DNA of 10,306 bases, from contig JALRFZ010000494.1 in NCBI GenBank assembly GCA_023253615.1, positions 1-10,306 on the forward strand. The letters run 5' to 3'. The DNA comes from Verrucomicrobiales bacterium (GTDB taxonomy: Bacteria; Verrucomicrobiota; Verrucomicrobiia; Verrucomicrobiales; DEV007). Below are positions 6,340 to 10,306 of this stretch, piece after piece. Position 1 is the first letter of the stretch. Every line of letters begins with the position of its first letter. The notes beneath the pieces were generated by a model. That model saw only the letters and a list, made by a program, of their open reading frames with translations. It was not told where the DNA came from and ran no database searches. A program made the translations under genes and the position numbers.

Positions 6340-7527
6340 ATGAACCGCGTTTTTCTTTTTCTCGCCCTCGTCGGAGGAGGCCTCGTTTTCGCCCAAGAGC
6401 CCCCCAAGCCGGAACCCTTTCCCGGCGAGGCGCGGCTCCTCCTGCCACCGGTGATCCATGCGCTGGAGGGGCTGGAAACGAACGTGTATTTCGACAACGC
6501 TTTTCTCCTCTTGAATCCCGCGAACGTCGTGGCGGACATCACTTGCGCGAAGGGTGCCCAACAGGTGGAACGCTGGACGTGGACACCCAAGCCGGACGAG
6601 ACGGGAGATTTTCCGTTCACCCTCGAGCTGCGCGATGGCACGAACGCCGTGGTCGCCCGCGCCGGGAGTCTCGTGAAGGTGCGCCCCCGCGCCTTTGCCG
6701 GCTCCACGGAGGCTCCGCTGTCGCTCTTGATCATCGGCGACAGCCTCACCGCGGCATCGATCTATCCGGAGAGGATTCTGCAATTGGCGAAGGAAGATCA
6801 TCTGCCCCTGCACCTCGTGGGGAGTCGCGGCCCCGGGGTGGAAGAAGGCAAGGCGCCCGGAGAAGTCCGCCACGAGGGCTACGGGGGCTGGACCGCGGAA
6901 CGATTCGCGACGCACTACAACGGCAAGGCGCGCATCGGGATCACCAAAGAATGCGGGAGTCCTTTTCTCTACAAGACCGATCCGGCCAATGCGGAGGAGA
7001 AGCCGAAACTCGATTTTGCGCGTTATCTCTCCGACGTCGGCGAAACAAAGCCTCCCGACTTCGTGACGATCCTTCTCGGCTGCAACGACACCTTCGGCGC
7101 GACCGATGAAACTCTGGAAAAGCAGATCGACACCTTCACGCGCCACACCGAAACGCTGCTGGCGATGTTGCGGAAGGAAAGTCCGGAGAGCCGGATCGGC
7201 CTGATCCTCCCGATGCCTCCGGCGGCGAGCCAGGATGCCTTCGGGGCGAACTACGGCAGCGGGCAGACGCGCTGGCAATACCGCCGCAACCGCCACCGCC
7301 TTGTCGAGCGGATCGTGGAGACCTTTTCCGGCAGGGAGGACGATCGGATCCATCTCGTGCCGGCCCACTTGAATCTGGATCCGGTGCATGGCTTCCCAAA
7401 GATGACGTTTCCGGCACATGCCCGGACCGAGACGACGGTGGTGCGCCACAGCAACGGCGTCCACCCCTCGGCGGAGGGTTACCGCCAGATCGGCGACGCG
7501 GTTTATGCGTGGCTGCGGAGCTTTTGA
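6340..7527 (+). CDS. Secreted SGNH/GDSL hydrolase
   Basis: A 395-residue exported esterase-type protein. The signal peptide is residues 1-18 (MNRV, hydrophobic [14 protein letters not shown]18 cleavage before Q19), which fixes ATG 6340; a TTG at 6277 directly after the previous stop would add 21 non-signal residues. Residues 30-120 form a beta-rich N-terminal region. The SGNH domain runs from about 127 to the end: block I GDSLT with nucleophile S135, block II GYGGWT (180-185), block III G247-C-N249-D, and block V N372-GVH375-P. The usual catalytic Asp three residues before the His is Asn here (NGVHP instead of DxxHP). A role as carbohydrate de-acetylase or esterase fits the exported hydrolases nearby, but the substrate is unknown. 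No strong ribosome site is visible. Confidence 0.93.
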   Translation: MNRVFLFLALVGGGLVFAQEPPKPEPFPGEARLLLPPVIHALEGLETNVYFDNAFLLLNPANVVADITCAKGAQQVERWTWTPKPDETGDFPFTLELRDGTNAVVARAGSLVKVRPRAFAGSTEAPLSLLIIGDSLTAASIYPERILQLAKEDHLPLHLVGSRGPGVEEGKAPGEVRHEGYGGWTAERFATHYNGKARIGITKECGSPFLYKTDPANAEEKPKLDFARYLSDVGETKPPDFVTILLGCNDTFGATDETLEKQIDTFTRHTETLLAMLRKESPESRIGLILPMPPAASQDAFGANYGSGQTRWQYRRNRHRLVERIVETFSGREDDRIHLVPAHLNLDPVHGFPKMTFPAHARTETTVVRHSNGVHPSAEGYRQIGDAVYAWLRSF

Positions 7528-7676
7528 AGGCGGAGGAGGGGGGCTCGCCGACCACCCGAAAGCCGGCTTCCTGTCGAGAATATTCCCCCCGGGGCGGAAT
7601 TCCGGGTTGCCATCGGGCGGCTTTGAACCACTATACCCGCTCGCAAAAAATCGGTTCAATCCCCAAAATCAGGCAG
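7528..7676 (+). promoter_or_regulatory. Intergenic leader of fusA with promoter candidates
   Basis: This 149-bp gap separates the SGNH stop from fusA. Promoter candidate one: TTGCCA (7607-7612) and TATACC (7632-7637), 19-bp spacer. Candidate two: TTGAAC (7623-7628) and AAAAAT (7646-7651), 17-bp spacer, giving a leader of about 20 nt. Neither is strong. Three palindromes lie almost end to end upstream: GAATATTC (7578-7585), CCCCGGGG (7587-7594) and CGGAATTCCG (7595-7604). No T-run follows them, so no terminator is called for the SGNH gene. The ribosome site is weak: AGG at 7671-7673, only 3 nt from the ATG. Confidence 0.45.
7623..7659. repeat. Inverted repeat TTGAACC-N23-GGTTCAA before fusA
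   Basis: TTGAACC (7623-7629) and GGTTCAA (7653-7659) are perfect complements and enclose both candidate -10 regions of fusA. It could be an operator with widely spaced half-sites, or a leader hairpin if transcription starts upstream. Seven-base arms in a gap this long can easily arise by chance. Confidence 0.35.
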
Positions 7677-9773
7677 ATGACAGACCTCTCCAAATACAGA
7701 AATATCGGCATTTTCGCTCACGTCGATGCCGGCAAAACCACGACCACGGAGCGTATCCTCAAGCTCACCGGCAAGATCCACAAGCTCGGCGAAGTGCACG
7801 ACGGCGAGTCGACGATGGACTTCATGGAGCAGGAAGCCGAGCGCGGCATCACGATCCAGTCGGCCGCCACGACCTGTTTCTGGGACGGTCACCGTTTCAA
7901 CGTCATCGACACCCCCGGTCACGTCGACTTCACCATCGAGGTGTATCGCTCGCTGAAGGTGCTCGACGGCGGCATCGGCGTTTTCTGCGGATCCGGCGGC
8001 GTCGAGCCCCAGTCGGAGACGAACTGGCGCTACGCGAACGATTCCAAGGTCGCCCGTATCATCTGGGTGAACAAACTGGACCGGATCGGCGCCGACTACT
8101 ACCGCGTCATCGAGCAGATCAAGAACATCCTCGGCGCCAAGCCCCTCGTCATGGTCCTGCCGATCGGCATCGAAGACCAGTTTGTCGGTGTCGTCGACCT
8201 GCTCACCCGCAAAGCCTGGGTCTGGGATGACTCCGGCCAGCCCGAGAATTACAAGATCGAGGAAGTCCCCGCCGACATGAAGGACAAAGTCGAGCAGTAC
8301 CGCGCCGAGCTCATCGAGACCGCCGTGGAAATGGACGACGCCGTCATGGAGGCCTACCTCGACGGCAACGAGCCCGACATCGACACCCTCAAGAAGTGCA
8401 TCCGCCGCGGCACGATCGATCTCAAGTTCTTCCCCACCTTCTGCGGCTCCGCCTTCAAGAACAAGGGCATTCAGAACGTCCTCAACGCCGTCGTGGATTT
8501 CCTCCCGAACCCCACCGAGGTGAAGCCCCAGCCCGAGGTCGACCTCGAGGGCAACGAGACCGGCAAATTCGCCATCGTCACTCCCGACGCCCCCCTTCGT
8601 GCCCTCGCCTTCAAGATCATGGATGACCAGTACGGCGCCCTCACCTTCACCCGGATCTACTCCGGCAAGATCAGCAAGGGCGACACCATCCTCAACTCCT
8701 TCACCGGCAAGACCGAGCGCATCGGCCGCCTCGTCGAGATGCACGCGAACTCCCGCCAGGAGCTCGACGGTGCCTCCGCCGGCGACATCGTCGCCCTTGT
8801 CGGCCTCAAGAACGTGCAGACCGGCCACACCCTCTGTGACCAGAAGGACCCCGCCACCCTTGAGCCCATGGTCTTCCCGGATCCGGTTATCTCCATCGCC
8901 ATTTCTCCGAAGGACAAGTCAGGGTCCGAGAAACTCGGCGAAGCCATCGCCAAGATGGTGCGCGAAGATCCCTCCTTCCACGTCGAGACCGATCAGGAGA
9001 CCGGCGAAACCATTCTCAAGGGCATGGGCGAACTCCACCTCGACATCAAGGTGGACATCCTCAAGCGCACCCACAAGGTGGAGGTCGAAGTCGGTGCCCC
9101 GCAGGTAGCCTACCGCGAGACGATCACCAGGCCGGTCAGCGATTCCTACACCCACAAGAAGCAATCCGGAGGTTCCGGCCAGTACGGCAAGATCGAATAC
9201 ACCATCGAGCCCGGCGAACCCGGCACCGGTTTCGTCTTTGAGTCGAAGGTCGTCGGCGGCAACGTGCCGAAGGAATTCTGGCCCGCCATCGAAAAGGGTT
9301 TCCGCCTCTCCAAAGACAAGGGAACTCTCGCCGGTTACCCTCTGCTCGACTTCAAGGTGACGCTGGTCGACGGTGGTTTCCACGCGGTCGATTCCTCCGC
9401 CATCGCCTTCGAAGTGGCGGCCAAGGCCGGCTACCGCCAGACCATTCCCAAGTGCGCCCCGCAGATCCTCGAGCCCATCATGAAGATCGACGTCTTCTCT
9501 CCCGACGCCAACGTCGGTGACGTCATCGGCGACCTCAACCGCCGCCGCGGCATGATCAAATCGCAGGACAGCGGCCCGACCGGCGTCCGCGTCAAGGCCG
9601 ACGCCCCCCTCAGCGAAATGTTCGGCTACATCGGCGACCTCCGCACGATGACCTCCGGCCGCGGTCAGTTCTCGATGGAGTTCTCGCACTACGCGCCCTG
9701 TCCGCGGAACATCTCCGACGAGATCATCGCCAAGGCCGCCGCTGCCAAGGCGGCCGCAGACGCGGCCCGTTGA
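7677..9773 (+). CDS. fusA: Translation elongation factor G
   Basis: EF-G, the 698-residue GTPase that drives tRNA-mRNA translocation and, with RRF, ribosome recycling. All GTPase motifs are intact: G1 AHVDAGKTT (14-22), G2 around RGIT (56-59), G3 DTPGH (78-82), G4 NKLD (132-135) and G5 SAF (258-260). Domain II includes [12 protein letters not shown], and the domain IV tip is [10 protein letters not shown] (493-502). Full length, with no lesion. ATG 7677 is chosen because [17 protein letters not shown] is the normal EF-G start; an upstream ATG at 7509 lies inside the SGNH gene. The gene is solitary, without rpsL, rpsG or tuf. Wording such as [30 protein letters not shown] and [10 protein letters not shown] resembles the second EF-G of gammaproteobacteria more than the standard str-operon EF-G, as far as I recall. 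Codons are strongly C-ending, suggesting high expression. Confidence 0.97.
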   Translation: MTDLSKYRNIGIFAHVDAGKTTTTERILKLTGKIHKLGEVHDGESTMDFMEQEAERGITIQSAATTCFWDGHRFNVIDTPGHVDFTIEVYRSLKVLDGGIGVFCGSGGVEPQSETNWRYANDSKVARIIWVNKLDRIGADYYRVIEQIKNILGAKPLVMVLPIGIEDQFVGVVDLLTRKAWVWDDSGQPENYKIEEVPADMKDKVEQYRAELIETAVEMDDAVMEAYLDGNEPDIDTLKKCIRRGTIDLKFFPTFCGSAFKNKGIQNVLNAVVDFLPNPTEVKPQPEVDLEGNETGKFAIVTPDAPLRALAFKIMDDQYGALTFTRIYSGKISKGDTILNSFTGKTERIGRLVEMHANSRQELDGASAGDIVALVGLKNVQTGHTLCDQKDPATLEPMVFPDPVISIAISPKDKSGSEKLGEAIAKMVREDPSFHVETDQETGETILKGMGELHLDIKVDILKRTHKVEVEVGAPQVAYRETITRPVSDSYTHKKQSGGSGQYGKIEYTIEPGEPGTGFVFESKVVGGNVPKEFWPAIEKGFRLSKDKGTLAGYPLLDFKVTLVDGGFHAVDSSAIAFEVAAKAGYRQTIPKCAPQILEPIMKIDVFSPDANVGDVIGDLNRRRGMIKSQDSGPTGVRVKADAPLSEMFGYIGDLRTMTSGRGQFSMEFSHYAPCPRNISDEIIAKAAAAKAAADAAR

Positions 9774-9796
9774 TCGGACGTTTCGAACCTCTTCGG

Positions 9797-9826
9797 AAAA
9801 GGCCGGGCGGGAGCCCGGCCTTTTTT
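9797..9826 (+). terminator. Intrinsic terminator of fusA
   Basis: AAAAGGCCGGGC (9797-9808), loop GGGA, then GCCCGGCCTTTT (9813-9824), followed by two more T. This is a 12-bp perfect stem with a GC-rich core and a T6 run, 23 bp after the fusA stop. The upstream A-tract could give some activity on the minus strand too. It separates fusA from the following small gene. Confidence 0.93.
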
Positions 9827-9850
9827 CGTGCCTGATCGTAGGATCTTCCA

Positions 9851-10036
9851 ATGTCGACCCATCCCGTCACCTGCCCGACCTGCTTCGAGGAATTCGAAGT
9901 GCCGCTCCCCTCGCCCGATGAAACACCCTGCGAGGTCGATTACGACTGCGAAGTCTGCTGCCGCCCCATGCTGATCGCCTTCGACTCCGACGAGGACGGC
10001 GAAGTCTCCGCCTGGGCCCGGGGATTGGGGGAGTGA
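9851..10036 (+). CDS. CPXCG-motif cysteine-rich zinc-ribbon-like protein
   Basis: A 61-residue protein with paired cysteines C8-PT-C11 and C33-EV-C36-C37, the latter in the diagnostic block CEVCCRPM, plus an extra C27. This matches the small Cys-rich CPXCG family, which probably binds one zinc through the two CxxC pairs; its cellular role is not established. The first knuckle reads CPTCF where the family usually has CPxCG. The tail is acidic (DSDEDGEVSAWARG). AGGA at 9840-9843, 7 nt before the ATG, is a good ribosome site and supports the start. It lies beyond the fusA terminator, so it is probably transcribed on its own, and it converges with the minus-strand gene at 10139. Confidence 0.9.
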   Translation: MSTHPVTCPTCFEEFEVPLPSPDETPCEVDYDCEVCCRPMLIAFDSDEDGEVSAWARGLGE

Positions 10037-10047
10037 TCGCGACCGCA

Positions 10048-10128
10048 CGCGGAGCACGGTCCGCGGAAAACCGCAGCCCGGGCAAGGGACCTCGTCGCAA
10101 AACCGAGGCCGGGCTCCCGAGGCGGGAG
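10048..10128. terminator. GC-rich hairpin cluster between convergent genes
   Basis: Three stems lie in the 102-bp convergent gap. CGCGGA/TCCGCG spans 10048-10053 and 10060-10065. A compound stem pairs AGCCCGG (10075-10081) and CCTCG (10090-10094) with the continuous arm CGAGGCCGGGCT (10104-10115). CTCCCG/CGGGAG spans 10114-10119 and 10123-10128. None is followed by a clear T-run on either strand. A bidirectional transcription end is plausible from position and structure, but the canonical signal is missing. Confidence 0.35.
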
Positions 10129-10138
10129 GACGACACCT

Positions 10139-10306
10139 TTACTCCTTCGGTGCTTCGGGCGTTGCCGGTGGCGCCGCTTCCTCCGTCGCCGGGGCGGCCA
10201 TTGAGACGGGATCCTCGCGATCCGCGGCAATGCGGAAACCGGTCCAGTAATTCCGCTCTCCGGGAGTCTCGGCGGCGCGGCGGGCGGTGAGCTCGAATCC
10301 GGCGGT
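10139..10306 (-). CDS. C-terminus of a probable SUMF1/FGE-fold protein (partial)
   Basis: Only the last 55 residues are in the window; the frame is open at base 10306 and stops with TAA at 10141-10139. The stretch ending NYWTGFRIAADRED resembles the closing strand of SUMF1/EgtB/PvdO-type domains, which characteristically end in a GFR motif. It is followed by a low-complexity Ala/Pro/Glu tail (MAAPATEEAAPPATPEAPKE). The codon pattern is consistent with coding in this frame. If it is a true formylglycine-generating enzyme it could mature the sulfatase at the other end, but many SUMF1-fold proteins do other jobs and the catalytic cysteines would lie outside the window. It converges with the CPXCG gene. 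The assignment rests on a short motif. Confidence 0.6.
   Translation of the reverse strand, partial: TAGFELTARRAAETPGERNYWTGFRIAADREDPVSMAAPATEEAAPPATPEAPKE

Noticed and set aside
6223..7659. A 478-codon minus-strand frame and a 511-codon plus-strand frame (5574-7109) over the radical SAM and SGNH genes
   Set aside because: Both are out-of-frame or antisense to two well-supported genes, and read as Arg/Gly/Pro-rich sequence without family motifs.
7656..8828. A 390-codon minus-strand open frame opposite EF-G
   Set aside because: Long antisense frames are expected opposite C-ending, GC-rich codons; its Asp/Val/Gly-rich translation mirrors EF-G and shows no domain.
1..10306. A new defence, mobile or multigene system
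   Set aside because: No integrase, transposase, nuclease-helicase pair, toxin-antitoxin pair, CRISPR repeat or biosynthetic cluster was found on either strand; the genes are individually ordinary and their grouping gives no clear common pathway.

Overview
The window is a GC-rich, gene-dense bacterial segment. It is probably from a verrucomicrobial or planctomycete-type heterotroph (PVC group), with Verrucomicrobia favoured. The basis is an exported formylglycine-type sulfatase, a Tat-exported phosphoesterase and an exported SGNH esterase alongside a CvfB/YitL-like protein, a PA0069-type radical SAM protein and a CPXCG zinc protein. Taxonomy is inference from gene content; no rRNA or tRNA is present. 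No phage, insertion sequence, CRISPR array or defence genes were seen.

Layout: (1) 1-995, minus strand: 5' part of a secreted sulfatase, cut by the window edge. (2) A 78-bp divergent gap, then a Tat-exported metallophosphoesterase (1074-2000, plus). (3) A 109-bp gap filled by a long imperfect inverted repeat whose right arm carries the Shine-Dalgarno of the next gene. (4) A tight plus-strand run: CvfB/YitL-like S1 protein (2110-2958), nitroreductase (2973-3602) and an unrecognised secreted protein (3624-5114), with gaps of 14 and 21 bp. (5) A gap holding three copies of an 8-bp tandem repeat, then a PA0069-family radical SAM protein (5197-6276) and a secreted SGNH/GDSL hydrolase (6340-7527). 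(6) A 149-bp gap, then elongation factor G (7677-9773) with C-rich codon choice and a strong intrinsic terminator, away from ribosomal-protein genes. (7) A 61-residue CPXCG zinc protein (9851-10036), then a GC-rich convergent gap. (8) 10139-10306, minus strand: the C-terminal 55 residues of a protein that looks like a SUMF1/formylglycine-generating-enzyme-fold protein.

How the genes fit: the sulfatase, phosphoesterase, SGNH hydrolase and unknown secreted protein form an exported hydrolytic set, consistent with growth on decorated (sulfated, acetylated) polysaccharides. The other genes are housekeeping or redox genes with no evident shared pathway. No obvious new multigene system is visible. 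The most unusual signals are in the gaps: a repeat that could hide a ribosome binding site and also resembles a terminator; a sulfatase leader able to pair with its own first codons; and a 15-nt sequence downstream of the unknown secreted gene that is exactly complementary to those same codons.
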